Shown here piece after piece: positions 8,692-21,726 of a DNA stretch of 64,000 nt. The stretch is from CALLPQ01 sp964392325 (GTDB taxonomy: Bacteria > Pseudomonadota > Alphaproteobacteria > Caulobacterales > Parvularculaceae), in NCBI GenBank assembly GCA_964392325.1, contig CAYMPJ010000018.1:10944-74943 (forward strand), in the 5' to 3' direction. Both the position numbers and the translations under genes were made by a program. Each line of letters opens with the position of its first letter. Positions within the stretch are counted from its first letter, which is position 1. The notes below the pieces were generated by a model. The model ran no database searches, was not told the origin of the DNA, and saw only the letters and a list, made by a program, of their open reading frames with translations.

Positions 8692-9174
8692 ATGAATATC
8701 AAAACTGGTGACAAATTACCTGATGTCAAAGTCATGACCTGTAACGCAGAAGGCCCACAAGCCACAACAAGCATGGAGATGCTCGGTACAGGCAAAGTCG
8801 CCCTTTTCTCGCTACCGGGTGCCTTTACCCCGACCTGTTCGGCAAAACACCTGCCGGGTTTTATTAATCAAGCCGAAGCTTTAAATGCAAAAGGCGTTGA
8901 TAAAATTGTTTGCATGTCCGTAAACGATGCTTTCGTCATGAAAGCCTGGGGCGAAGCACAAGGCGCGGACGGTAAAGTGGAAATGCTTGCCGATGGCAAT
9001 GGTGATTTTGCACGTGCCCTAGGATTAACCATGGATGGAACCGGTTTTGGATTGGGTGAACGCGCACAGCGTTTTTCTGCGATCATCGATAACGGCGTCG
9101 TCAGCGAACTCAATGTCGAAGCACCTGGCGCTTTTGAAGTGTCATCAGCTGAATATATGATCGAGCAATTATAA
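8692..9174 (+). CDS. Peroxiredoxin (Prx5 type, thiol peroxidase)
   Basis: A 160-residue peroxiredoxin that reduces hydrogen peroxide and organic hydroperoxides. The active-site motif PGAFTPTCSAKHLPGF places the peroxidatic cysteine at Cys49, with Thr46 and Pro47 in the conserved PxxxT-C context; Cys17 and Cys74 are the other cysteines. FGLGERAQRFSAIIDNG is the conserved C-terminal strand pair carrying the active-site arginine. The frame is open further upstream, but the ATG at 8692 is right: TGGAG lies 7 bases before it and homologous sequence begins there. Transcription probably stops at the hairpin at 9250-9285. Confidence 0.93.
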   Translation: MNIKTGDKLPDVKVMTCNAEGPQATTSMEMLGTGKVALFSLPGAFTPTCSAKHLPGFINQAEALNAKGVDKIVCMSVNDAFVMKAWGEAQGADGKVEMLADGNGDFARALGLTMDGTGFGLGERAQRFSAIIDNGVVSELNVEAPGAFEVSSAEYMIEQL

Positions 9175-9249
9175 AGATTAAAAAACAACAACAGGCCAAT
9201 GAACCTTGGTGTGCAAAATAAGGGTATAATTGGCATCCTCGAAACAAAA

Positions 9250-9285
9250 AAAGAACCATAATGCGAAATCACATTATGGTTCTTT
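9250..9285. terminator. Bidirectional intrinsic terminator between the peroxiredoxin gene and rpoC
   Basis: A perfect 14-bp inverted repeat (AAAGAACCATAATG and its complement) with an 8-base loop lies between two convergent genes. It is followed on the plus strand by GTATTTTTT and on the minus strand by TTTTTGTTTC. It can end transcription from both sides: the peroxiredoxin gene on the plus strand and the rpoB-rpoC unit on the minus strand. Confidence 0.88.
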
Positions 9286-9342
9286 GTATTTTTTGGTAAA
9301 AGTATAAATGCTATCTTGCATTTATCTAATCAATCAGAGAAC

Positions 9343-13737
<4,395 letters not shown>

Positions 13738-13811
13738 ATAACCCTCTTTGTATCAAAGCAGAAATTCATCTGCGCAAAAATAAATAACCAAAAACCAAAT
13801 AAGCTAAACGC

Positions 13812-16800
13812 CTACCCCGTTTGCAATTCCACATTCAGGCCTAGCGAGCGCATCTCTTTAACGAGAACATTGAAACTCTCCGGAATACCGGCTTCGAACG
13901 TGTCATCACCGCGAACAATCGCTTCATAGACCTTTGTCCGGCCGGCAACGTCATCGGATTTCACCGTCAACATTTCCTGCAAGGTGTAGGCGGCGCCATA
14001 AGCCTCAAGAGCCCACACCTCCATCTCACCAAAGCGCTGGCCACCAAATTGCGCCTTACCACCAAGCGGTTGCTGGGTAACAAGCGAGTACGGGCCAATT
14101 GAGCGGGCATGAATTTTGTCATCAACGAGGTGGTGAAGTTTAAGAAGATATTTGTAACCCACCGTCACTGGACGCGCGAACTTCTCTCCGGTCCGGCCAT
14201 CATACAATGTCACCTGCCCGGAATTATCAAGACCAGCTTTTTCTAGCATCTTTACAATGTCAGGCTCACGCGCACCATCGAACACAGGGGTTGCAATCGG
14301 TACACCGCGATAGAGATTACCAGCAAGCTCTTGCAGTTCCTCATTGGAGCGCGGCAAAGCCTGGTCTTCACCGTAAACATCTTTGAGTTTTTCAACCAAA
14401 GCATCGCGGCCTTCGCCGTGAGCTTCCCATTGCTCCATCAAATCCTTGATTTGACCACCAAGACCACGACAAGCCCAGCCAAGATGTGTTTCCAGAATTT
14501 GACCAACATTCATCCGCGACGGCACGCCGAGCGGGTTGAGAACAATATCAACAGGTGTTCCATCTTCGAGGAATGGCATATCTTCACGCGGAGCGATTTT
14601 GGAAATCACACCCTTATTACCGTGACGACCAGCCATTTTATCACCAGGCTGAAGTTTGCGTTTCACTGCAACAAAGACCTTAACCATCTTCATCACGCCC
14701 GGCGGTAATTCGTCACCACGCTTGAGCTTATCAACCTTGTCATCAAATCGTGCTTCAAGGCGTGAACGACTTTCATCATATTGGGTGCGCAAAGCCTCGA
14801 TTTCGCTCATAGCGGCATCGTCAGAAAGACCGATTTTCCACCATTGACCACGGGTCAACATATCGAGAATTGATTCAGTAACCGTACCGCGCTCAAACTC
14901 TTTGGGGCCAGAAACAGCTTCTTTGCTGAGCAAAATACCGCGCAATCGACCGAAAATGTTACGCTCAAGAATTGCCAGCTCGTCATCGCGATCTTTTGCG
15001 AGGCGTTCAATTTCTTCTCGTTCGATCGCAATGGCACGTTCATCTTTTTCAATACCGTGACGGTTAAATACACGCACTTCTACAACCGTACCGGCAACAC
15101 CGGGAGGAAGTTTCAGGGATGTATCCCGAACATCAGAGGCTTTCTCACCAAAGATCGCACGAAGGAGTTTTTCCTCCGGAGTCATCGGGCTTTCGCCTTT
15201 TGGCGTGATTTTACCAACGAGGATATCGCCCGGATGCACTTCAGCGCCAATGGCGACAATCCCGGCCTCATCCAGATTGCGAAGCGCTTCTTCAGAGACG
15301 TTCGGAATATCGCGTGTGATCTCTTCAGGGCCCAATTTAGTATCACGGGCCATGACCTCAAACTCTTCGAGGTGCACCGAGGTAAACACATCGTCAATCA
15401 CGATACGCTCGGAAATCAAAATCGAGTCTTCGAAATTATATCCATTCCACGGCATAAACGCCACGAGTACATTTTTGCCCAGCGCCAATTCGCCTAAATC
15501 TGTGGACGGACCATCTGCGATGATATCGCCTTCACGAACAACATCCCCAATTTTCACAAGAGGACGTTGGTTGATACAGGTGTTCTGATTTGAACGTTGG
15601 AACTTACGCAAATTGAAAATATCAACACCCGGTTTTGTCGGGTCTTTTTCTTCCGTCGCACGAACAACAATCCGTTGCGCATCAACCTGCTCAATTATAC
15701 CAGATCTCCGCGCTGCTACCGCAGCCCCAGAATCGCGTGCAACCACACTTTCCATGCCAGTCCCGACATAGGGTGCTTCAGCCTGTAATAGAGGCACCGC
15801 TTGGCGTTGCATGTTTGAACCCATTAGCGCACGGTTCGCATCATCATTTTCAAGGAAAGGAATGAGCGCCGCCGCAACAGAAACAAGCTGTTTTGGTGAA
15901 ACATCAATATAACCCACATCTTCCTTGGGCACCAAAGTCGCATCACCACCAACCCGGCAGTTTACGAACTCATTGCTAAGGACATTATTTTCATCAACTT
16001 CGGCATTAGCCTGCGCAATCGCGAAACGCTGTTCTTCCATCGCAGAAAGATACACAACTTCGTCTGTAACCTTACAATCAATAACGCGGCGATATGGGCT
16101 TTCTATGAAGCCATATTTATTCACTTGGGCATGGGTAGCCAAGGAATTGATCAAGCCGATATTTGGTCCCTCTGGGGTTTCAATAGGGCAAATCCGACCA
16201 TAGTGGGTTGGGTGAACGTCACGCACCTCAAAGCCGGCACGTTCGCGTGTTAGCCCGCCCGGACCAAGCGCAGAAAGTCGGCGCTTGTGGGTAATCTCGG
16301 ATAATGGATTTGTCTGGTCCATAAACTGGGACAGCTGGGACGAGCCAAAAAATTCCCTTACCGCCGCCGCAACTGGCTTGGCGTTAATGAGGTCGTGAGG
16401 CATCAAGGTTTCGAGTTCTGCAGAAGACATACGTTCTTTAATCGCACGCTCCATACGCAGCAACCCAATACGATACTGGTTTTCCATCAATTCGCCAACC
16501 GACCTAACCCGGCGATTGCCGAGATTGTCGATATCATCAATTTCACCGCGCCCATCACGCAGATCAACCAATGTGCTCAGAACCGATAGAATATCCTCCT
16601 TACGAAGCGTGCGCAGCTCATCATCAACGCCTTCAAAGGCAAGACGGATATTCATCTTCACACGGCCCACCGCAGAGAGATCATAGCGCTCAGGATCAAA
16701 GAACAAGCTGTAGAAAAGACCTTCAGCAGTCTCAAGGGTTGGGGGTTCACCGGGACGCATTACCCGATAAATATCAATTAACGCCATGTCACGGTTGGAG

Positions 16801-17891
16801 TTTTTATCAGCCGCTAGCGTGTTGCGCATATAGGCGCCGATGGTAACGTGATCGATATCGATGGTGTCAAACTCGTTGATTTCGATATCCGAGAGCATTG
16901 CCAAAGATTCTTCGGTCAACTCTTCGCCCGCTTCGGCGTAAATCTCCCCCGTGTCAAAATTAACCAGATCGGATGCAAAATAACGCCCAATCATATCTAT
17001 ATCGGTAAAGAGTAAATTTTTCAGACCATCTTCGGCGAGCTTTTTAGCGGCGCGGGCGGATAGCTTCTTACCTATTTCGGCAACCACATCACCGGTATCT
17101 GCATTCACCAGATCACGGGTAAGTTTAATACCTTTATAACGCTCTGGATCGTATGGAGCCGCAAAACCACCCTCAACGCGGGTATGGGGTACGCGGTTGT
17201 AGAACTCGTCAAGAATTTCTTCCTGATCCATGCCTAACGCATATAGTAGCGTTGTTGCGGGGAGTTTCCGGCGGCGGTCAATACGGACATTGACGATATC
17301 TTTGGGATCAAACTCAAAGTCGAGCCATGAACCACGGTAAGGGATAATTCTTGCGCCAAAGAGTAACTTACCAGATGAGTGGCTTTTCCCTTTATCATGA
17401 TCAAAGAAAACGCCGGGACTTCGGTGCATCTGGGAGACGATCACGCGCTCAGTACCATTTACGATGAAGGTTCCGTTTTCCGTCATCAAAGGCATATCGC
17501 CCATGTAGACTTCTTGTTCCTTTATATCCTTGACGGATTTTGCGCCAGTATCATCATCCACTTCAAACACAATAAGACGCAACGTCACTTTGAGCGGCGC
17601 AGAGTATGTCATATCGCGCTGCTGACATTCTTCTGTGTCATATTTAGGAGGCTCAAACTCGTAAGAAACATATTCAAGCACAGCCGTCTCGGTAAAGTCC
17701 GTAATCGGAAACACAGACTTGAACACGGCTTCTATACCAGCCTGTTTGCGATCCTCATGGGGAATCAAGCGCTGGAGAAATTGTTCGTAGCTATCCTTTT
17801 GAACCTGAATCAGATTTGGCATCGCAGCTGCATCGCCGATCCGACCAAAGCTTTTCCGAATTCTTTTCTTTTCAACAAAAGATTGCGCCAT
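13812..17891 (-). CDS. rpoB: DNA-directed RNA polymerase subunit beta
   Basis: The second-largest RNA polymerase subunit, about 1359 residues. The rifampicin-pocket region reads SSQLSQFMDQTNPLSEITHK and then RRLSALGPGG, with the wild-type Asp, His and Ser at the common resistance positions, so nothing suggests a resistant enzyme. Other landmarks are RICPIETPEGPNIGLI and the C-terminal GGKAQFGGQRFGEMEVWALEA. Two adjacent ATGs start the frame (17894 and 17891). The second is better spaced from the AGGA ribosome-binding site. It is separated from rplL by 458 bases, unusually roomy for this operon, with a candidate internal promoter there. Confidence 0.98.
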   Translation of the reverse strand: MAQSFVEKKRIRKSFGRIGDAAAMPNLIQVQKDSYEQFLQRLIPHEDRKQAGIEAVFKSVFPITDFTETAVLEYVSYEFEPPKYDTEECQQRDMTYSAPLKVTLRLIVFEVDDDTGAKSVKDIKEQEVYMGDMPLMTENGTFIVNGTERVIVSQMHRSPGVFFDHDKGKSHSSGKLLFGARIIPYRGSWLDFEFDPKDIVNVRIDRRRKLPATTLLYALGMDQEEILDEFYNRVPHTRVEGGFAAPYDPERYKGIKLTRDLVNADTGDVVAEIGKKLSARAAKKLAEDGLKNLLFTDIDMIGRYFASDLVNFDTGEIYAEAGEELTEESLAMLSDIEINEFDTIDIDHVTIGAYMRNTLAADKNSNRDMALIDIYRVMRPGEPPTLETAEGLFYSLFFDPERYDLSAVGRVKMNIRLAFEGVDDELRTLRKEDILSVLSTLVDLRDGRGEIDDIDNLGNRRVRSVGELMENQYRIGLLRMERAIKERMSSAELETLMPHDLINAKPVAAAVREFFGSSQLSQFMDQTNPLSEITHKRRLSALGPGGLTRERAGFEVRDVHPTHYGRICPIETPEGPNIGLINSLATHAQVNKYGFIESPYRRVIDCKVTDEVVYLSAMEEQRFAIAQANAEVDENNVLSNEFVNCRVGGDATLVPKEDVGYIDVSPKQLVSVAAALIPFLENDDANRALMGSNMQRQAVPLLQAEAPYVGTGMESVVARDSGAAVAARRSGIIEQVDAQRIVVRATEEKDPTKPGVDIFNLRKFQRSNQNTCINQRPLVKIGDVVREGDIIADGPSTDLGELALGKNVLVAFMPWNGYNFEDSILISERIVIDDVFTSVHLEEFEVMARDTKLGPEEITRDIPNVSEEALRNLDEAGIVAIGAEVHPGDILVGKITPKGESPMTPEEKLLRAIFGEKASDVRDTSLKLPPGVAGTVVEVRVFNRHGIEKDERAIAIEREEIERLAKDRDDELAILERNIFGRLRGILLSKEAVSGPKEFERGTVTESILDMLTRGQWWKIGLSDDAAMSEIEALRTQYDESRSRLEARFDDKVDKLKRGDELPPGVMKMVKVFVAVKRKLQPGDKMAGRHGNKGVISKIAPREDMPFLEDGTPVDIVLNPLGVPSRMNVGQILETHLGWACRGLGGQIKDLMEQWEAHGEGRDALVEKLKDVYGEDQALPRSNEELQELAGNLYRGVPIATPVFDGAREPDIVKMLEKAGLDNSGQVTLYDGRTGEKFARPVTVGYKYLLKLHHLVDDKIHARSIGPYSLVTQQPLGGKAQFGGQRFGEMEVWALEAYGAAYTLQEMLTVKSDDVAGRTKVYEAIVRGDDTFEAGIPESFNVLVKEMRSLGLNVELQTG

Positions 17892-18216
17892 CATTTATCC
17901 TCATCCTCCCTTACTGGGAGTAATTTTTTAATGGCCCCCTTAAGGGCCTCGAGCTGGTGCCTGATATCCTTGCAATCCTGGTACGTCATGTCGGTGAGTA
18001 ACCTTATTGAAAGCCCTCAACTTCATTTCTGTCCGCGTTGTATCCTTAGTAAACTCTCGAAATAAGAGTATAAAAATGCTAGAACGCAGATTACCGGCGC
18101 GCTGAATAGACAACCGCCGGGGGAACAAAAATACCTTATAATTTAATCTTCAAATATCTGAAACACATCGCCGCAATGGTGTTTGCCCCGACGACCAAAA
18201 TCGAGACAGGTGGTGT

Positions 18217-18245
18217 GATATAGGCGTGTCTGGGGAATCCTGCAA
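18217..18245 (-). promoter_or_regulatory. Candidate sigma-70 promoter upstream of rpoB
   Basis: On the minus strand, TTGCAG (18240-18245) and TATATC (18217-18222) are separated by exactly 17 bases, within the 458-base gap between rplL and rpoB. It would start transcription near 18210 and give a leader of about 320 bases for rpoB-rpoC. The rest of the gap holds no gene that I can see. Confidence 0.4.
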
Positions 18246-18349
18246 GCTCTTTTTATCCAAAAAGCTTGACACGATTAAATTCCCCATTGACACGACTGGA
18301 CCAAAGGCGGTGCCCCCAATGGAACACCAGCCCAAAAGCACCAACAGGG

Positions 18350-18730
18350 CTATTTGAGTTCGACTTTTGCGCCAGCTTCTTCGAGCTTTTTGACGATTTC
18401 TTCAGCTTCGCCTTTTGAGATACCCTCTTTAACCGGCTTGCCACCAGCTTCAACAAGCTCTTTGGCTTCTTTCAGGCCAAGACCTGTAATGCCGCGAACC
18501 TCTTTGATCACATTGATTTTCTTGTCGCCAGCAGCAACCAGAATAACGTCAAATTCGGTTTTCTCTTCCGCAGCTTCACCGCCACCGCCAGCACCAGGGG
18601 CCGCAGCTACCGCAACCGCACCCGCAGCAGGCTCGATGCCATACTCTTCTTTAAGAAGGTCTTTTAGCTCTTTAGCTTCGAGTAATGTGAGCGCCACGAT
18701 GTCTTCAGCTAGTTTTTTGATATCTGCCAT
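18350..18730 (-). CDS. rplL: 50S ribosomal protein L7/L12
   Basis: The stalk protein that recruits translation factors to the ribosome. The 126-residue product has the N-terminal dimerisation domain (KLAEDIVALTLLEAKELKDLL), a flexible Ala/Gly-rich hinge (about residues 36-55) and the C-terminal factor-binding domain starting EKTEFDVIL, with KEVRGITGLGLKEAKELVE. All are canonical. It follows rplJ by 97 bases on the same strand, consistent with the L10-(L12)4 stalk complex being made from one message. Confidence 0.97.
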   Translation of the reverse strand: MADIKKLAEDIVALTLLEAKELKDLLKEEYGIEPAAGAVAVAAAPGAGGGGEAAEEKTEFDVILVAAGDKKINVIKEVRGITGLGLKEAKELVEAGGKPVKEGISKGEAEEIVKKLEEAGAKVELK

Positions 18731-18827
18731 GATATTTATCCTGTCTTTTCTGTTGTTTAGATCAATTTATTAAGAATGTACCTAGCCCCCATAAAACCAA
18801 GCTGGAGGCCAAAAAAATTAGCAAATG

Positions 18828-19343
18828 TTAAGCAGCTTCCCGCTCCTCGATGGTCTTGAGAATTCCTGCAATATCACTTGCAGGAGCGCCAATTGCACCT
18901 GCGATACCTGCAGCAGGTGAACCAAGACACAACACGATCGAAGCAATCAGCTCTTCGCGTGATGGCATCGCCGCAAGAGCCTTCACGCCTGCCGCGTCCA
19001 TAATTTCTGTGCCCATGGCAGCGCCCTTGATTTCAAGAGCCTCATTACCTTTTGCGAATTTCTCAACTATTTTCGCCGGAGCAACTGGGTCTTCCGCATA
19101 GACAATTGCCGTCGGCCCCTCAAATAGAGCGGACAAGTCGCTTTGCTCGCGATCCTTAAGAGCAATCTTGGCAAGACGGTTTTTTATAACCTTCATACCT
19201 GCGCCCGCTGAGCGCAACTCCGAACGCAGCCCAGATATATCATCGACGGTTAGCCCATTATTTTGGACGACCACCACAACTGCATTTGTATCAAGGACAT
19301 TACCGATCCATTCGACGGCTTCACCCTTTTCAGCTCTGTTCAT
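18828..19343 (-). CDS. rplJ: 50S ribosomal protein L10
   Basis: L10 anchors the L7/L12 dimers on the 50S subunit and represses its own operon by binding the mRNA leader. The 171-residue protein begins MNRAEKGEAVEWI and contains VVVVQNNGLTVDDISGLRSELR and KVIKNRLAKIAL, the rRNA-binding region. The C-terminal helix for L12 binding ends with KTIEEREAA. AAAGGAAAG lies about 5 bases before the ATG. The rplK-rplA pair that normally precedes rplJ is absent; the next gene upstream is divergent. rplJ therefore has its own promoter here. Confidence 0.96.
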   Translation of the reverse strand: MNRAEKGEAVEWIGNVLDTNAVVVVVQNNGLTVDDISGLRSELRSAGAGMKVIKNRLAKIALKDREQSDLSALFEGPTAIVYAEDPVAPAKIVEKFAKGNEALEIKGAAMGTEIMDAAGVKALAAMPSREELIASIVLCLGSPAAGIAGAIGAPASDIAGILKTIEEREAA

Positions 19344-19380
19344 CAGCTTTCCTTTATCGTTTAAGCCAAATCTTTAAAAA

Positions 19381-19445
19381 CTTGCACTTACCAGCTACAA
19401 ACCCACACCACCAAATAGTGTGAACACCTGCATCGGTCTCAAAAC
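19381..19445 (-). promoter_or_regulatory. Probable L10 autoregulatory leader upstream of rplJ
   Basis: The untranslated region before rplJ contains, on the minus strand, GAGACCGATGCAGGTG followed by a CACAC/GTGTG stem. This resembles the L10-binding kink-turn region of the ribosomal protein L10 leader family. A leader of about 250 bases between the predicted start site (about 19591) and the ATG fits that mechanism. I cannot check the covariance model by eye, so the exact limits are approximate. Confidence 0.4.
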
Positions 19446-19597
19446 GTCCAAAATGTAGAGGAAATAGATCAAATCTTTGCTTCGCCGCTGGCGTTACACA
19501 AAGAACTCACCATTGATTTCCGTCTATGGCGGGATATTTAAGATATCAACCGATATCACCAACCGTCTCGGACAGGCGCTGTTTACAGCGAGGTCGT

Positions 19598-19625
19598 CTT
19601 ATACAGAAGGCCGAACCAATTGCAA
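19598..19625 (-). promoter_or_regulatory. Candidate sigma-70 promoter for the rplJ-rplL-rpoB-rpoC unit
   Basis: On the minus strand, TTGCAA (19620-19625) and TATAAG (19598-19603) are separated by 16 bases. This is the best promoter-like pair in the 396-base divergent gap. It is followed by a small CGCTG/CAGCG hairpin at the start of the leader (about 19577-19591). Confidence 0.55.
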
Positions 19626-19704
19626 GGGGGATGCAACCACAATATACAAAAAAAAACGACCGCCAAATGAGCATCGAATTCTAATCCAGACGGCTAGAGG
19701 CTCA

Positions 19705-19733
19705 TTGCTTAATCCCTCCCCCCTACTTATATA
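19705..19733 (+). promoter_or_regulatory. Candidate promoter giving a leaderless transcript
   Basis: TTGCTT (19705-19710) and TATATA (19728-19733) are 17 bases apart. The expected start site, about 7 bases after the -10 box, falls on the A of the ATG at 19740. No ribosome-binding site precedes that ATG, so the downstream gene is probably translated from a leaderless mRNA. Confidence 0.5.
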
Positions 19734-19739
19734 GGGTCC

Positions 19740-20138
19740 ATGCATGTTATCCGCACTTTTTACAGCCCTGAAGACGCACATACGGCACTGAGCCTGCTGA
19801 CGGCACATGGCTTTAATGCCCGCCTGATGGATAGCCAAACCCTCTCCGTCCTCCCTCTCGATAGCATTGCCCTTGGTGGCTATCGGCTTGCGGTCATGGA
19901 GCATGAAGCAGAGGCAAGTCTAGCTTTTCTGGAACAATACCAGCCCGAATTCAAACCGGATATGAATAAAGAATATTTCGGGGATGAAAAACAGCTCGAT
20001 AGCAGCGCCCCCCAAAACAGCCACTTCTCCCTTGGTAAAATTCTCCTGATTGCTGCCCTAATAGCATTTGTGCTGCTCGCGCTTGGGGGATTTGGACCAA
20101 TATTTGGGTTGATGAATGGTCTGGACTGGGTTTTTTAG
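19740..20138 (+). CDS. DUF2007-type (putative signal-transducing) protein with C-terminal membrane helix
   Basis: The first 70 residues (MHVIRTFYSPEDAHTALSLL, then GFNARLMDSQT and GGYRLAVMEHEAEASLAFL) match the small DUF2007 fold, a ferredoxin-like domain whose members are called putative signal-transducing proteins without a proven function. A hydrophilic linker follows, then one hydrophobic segment (about residues 99-118) near the C terminus, so the protein is probably a tail-anchored membrane protein facing the cytoplasm. It is divergent from rplJ. The start codon coincides with the predicted transcription start. Confidence 0.75.
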   Translation: MHVIRTFYSPEDAHTALSLLTAHGFNARLMDSQTLSVLPLDSIALGGYRLAVMEHEAEASLAFLEQYQPEFKPDMNKEYFGDEKQLDSSAPQNSHFSLGKILLIAALIAFVLLALGGFGPIFGLMNGLDWVF

Positions 20139-20179
20139 ACATCATATAGTTCATCCGAATCATTTTCAGGGAACCTTCC

Positions 20180-20824
20180 ATGACCATCTATATACGTACC
20201 ATTTTACTCTCATTATTTGCCCTTACTCTTACCAGCTGCGCCACTGCCTATTACAGTACGCTTGAGCGCTTTGGTGTTGAAAAGCGCGATATCCTTGTAG
20301 ATCGGGTTAAAGATGCGCGCGGCGAGCAAGCCGAAGCGCAGGAAGTTTTTGCCTCGGCGCTTGAAGAATTTCGCTCATTGGTTGATGTCGAAGGCGGTGA
20401 CTTAGAAAAAAAATATGACAAATTGAATGCCTCATATGATCGCTCCAAACAGCAGGCGATTGATGTGCGCAAACGCATTAGCGACGTGACTTCCGTTGGC
20501 GATAAATTGTTTAAAGAATGGGAGAGCGAGTTAAATCTATATGACAGTGCTGATTTGCGTCGTCGATCACAAGAACAACTAGACGCCACTCGCAATGACT
20601 ATACCGATTTAGTTGCTGCAATGAATAAAGCTGCAGACCGTATGACGCCAGTACTTGAGCTCTATGAAGATCAGGTTTTATTTCTTAAGCACAATCTAAA
20701 TGCCCGGGCTATTTCTTCTCTTGATACTGAACGCTTGAAAATTGAAGAGCGAGTCAATGCGTTAATTGAAGAAATGAACACAGCTATTGCTGAAGCTGAT
20801 GCATTTATAGAAACGCTTGGGTGA
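20180..20824 (+). CDS. DUF2959 family lipoprotein
   Basis: A predicted outer- or inner-membrane lipoprotein of unknown function. The N terminus is a signal peptide ending in a lipobox (LTSC, Cys19). Mature sequence begins ATAYYSTLERFG, followed by KRDILVDRVKDARGEQ and the C-terminal DQVLFLKHNLNARAI, which are conserved DUF2959 features. Most of the 214 residues are predicted coiled coil or helix. AGGGAA precedes the ATG. It lies 41 bases after the DUF2007 gene and may be co-transcribed; it converges on ccmD. Confidence 0.82.
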   Translation: MTIYIRTILLSLFALTLTSCATAYYSTLERFGVEKRDILVDRVKDARGEQAEAQEVFASALEEFRSLVDVEGGDLEKKYDKLNASYDRSKQQAIDVRKRISDVTSVGDKLFKEWESELNLYDSADLRRRSQEQLDATRNDYTDLVAAMNKAADRMTPVLELYEDQVLFLKHNLNARAISSLDTERLKIEERVNALIEEMNTAIAEADAFIETLG

Positions 20825-20826
20825 TC

Positions 20827-20852
20827 GAGGGTAAAACCGGCTTAAAACCCTC
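20827..20852. terminator. Weak hairpin between convergent DUF2959 gene and ccmD
   Basis: GAGGGT (20827-20832) and ACCCTC (20847-20852) form a 6-bp stem with a 14-base loop, just after the lipoprotein stop and touching the ccmD stop. The following T-run is poor (TATTTC), so terminator activity is uncertain. Confidence 0.25.
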
Positions 20853-20965
20853 TATTTCATTCCGCGAAGGCGCGTTATAATCAGTATTGCGATAACAAGC
20901 GCGCTAAACCCGTAACAAAACCAGATATAGCCGCCATCGCCGCCCATTGAGAAGAATTCAGCCAT
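20852..20965 (-). CDS. ccmD: Heme exporter protein CcmD
   Basis: A 37-residue membrane protein that helps release holo-CcmE from the CcmABC complex in cytochrome c maturation. From the ATG at 20965 the sequence is MAEFFSMGGDGGYIWFCYG, then a single hydrophobic helix and the basic end TRLRGMK, typical of CcmD (MGGxxxxVWxxY-like start). It overlaps the ccmC stop by 8 bases. The frame is open further upstream inside ccmC, but that part is not CcmD-like. Confidence 0.88.
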   Translation of the reverse strand: MAEFFSMGGDGGYIWFCYGFSALVIAILIITRLRGMK

Positions 20966-21716
20966 CATCAGCCTCCCCTTGAGATATCGTAACGGGTATC
21001 GAAACCGTATGTTTCTGCTCACGTTTTGCGCGATTAGCACGCAATTGCCCTTGAACACCGGTTAGCACATACCAGGCAAAGAAAGCTGTATAGGCTGCAA
21101 TCATAATCAATAATGGTGTCAGGATTGACGCGGTCACGCTCGGACCATCAACACGGATTATACTTGCCGGTTGATGGAGGCTAGTCCACCAGTCCACTGA
21201 AAATTTGATGATCGGGATATTGATAAACCCAACAAGCGCAAAAATACGCGCAAACTTGGCGGCTTTCTTTTTATCATCCATCGCATCCCATATGGCCAGA
21301 TAACCACAATAAATAAACATCAGCACAAGGACAGATGTTAACCGCGCATCCCATACCCACCATGCTCCCCAGCTCGGCTTACCCCAAACCGCTCCCGTAA
21401 CCAGAGTAAGTATCGTCATGGCAAGCCCGATAGGCGCTGCAGCGCGCGCCGCCAAATCCGCCAGATTATGTCGCCATACAAAAGCAATAGCGCTAGCAAT
21501 TGAAATAAACGTATAGGCCCCCATTGCTGTCCAGGCTGCTGGCACATGGATATACATAATCCGCACAAGATGATCTTGCTGATAATCTTGGGGAGAAAAA
21601 ACGAGCGCCAACGGTAAGCCAATAAACGCCAGAATAACAGCGAGAGCTGCTATGATCGGCGAAGCGATATGCGCAAATTTATTGAAGCGTTCTGGATTGG
21701 CAAAATAACTCAACAT
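20958..21716 (-). CDS. ccmC: Heme exporter/handling protein CcmC
   Basis: CcmC delivers heme to CcmE at the periplasmic face. The protein has six hydrophobic segments and the tryptophan-rich heme-handling motif WGKPSWGAWWVWDARLTS (about residue 115), followed by VLMFIYCGYLA. Conserved histidines flank it (HVPAAW before, SLHQPASI after). The frame extends to 21761, but MLSYFANPERF at 21716, 10 bases after the ccmB stop, is the likelier start, giving 252 residues. It is part of the ccmA-B-C-D unit. Confidence 0.94.
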   Translation of the reverse strand: MLSYFANPERFNKFAHIASPIIAALAVILAFIGLPLALVFSPQDYQQDHLVRIMYIHVPAAWTAMGAYTFISIASAIAFVWRHNLADLAARAAAPIGLAMTILTLVTGAVWGKPSWGAWWVWDARLTSVLVLMFIYCGYLAIWDAMDDKKKAAKFARIFALVGFINIPIIKFSVDWWTSLHQPASIIRVDGPSVTASILTPLLIMIAAYTAFFAWYVLTGVQGQLRANRAKREQKHTVSIPVTISQGEADDG

Positions 21717-21726
21717 GGTTTCAAGC

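Noticed and set aside
17379..18065. 228-codon plus-strand open frame antisense to the rpoB 5' end
   Set aside because: It mirrors rpoB codons, has no family resemblance and no ribosome-binding site; the true gene is rpoB on the minus strand.
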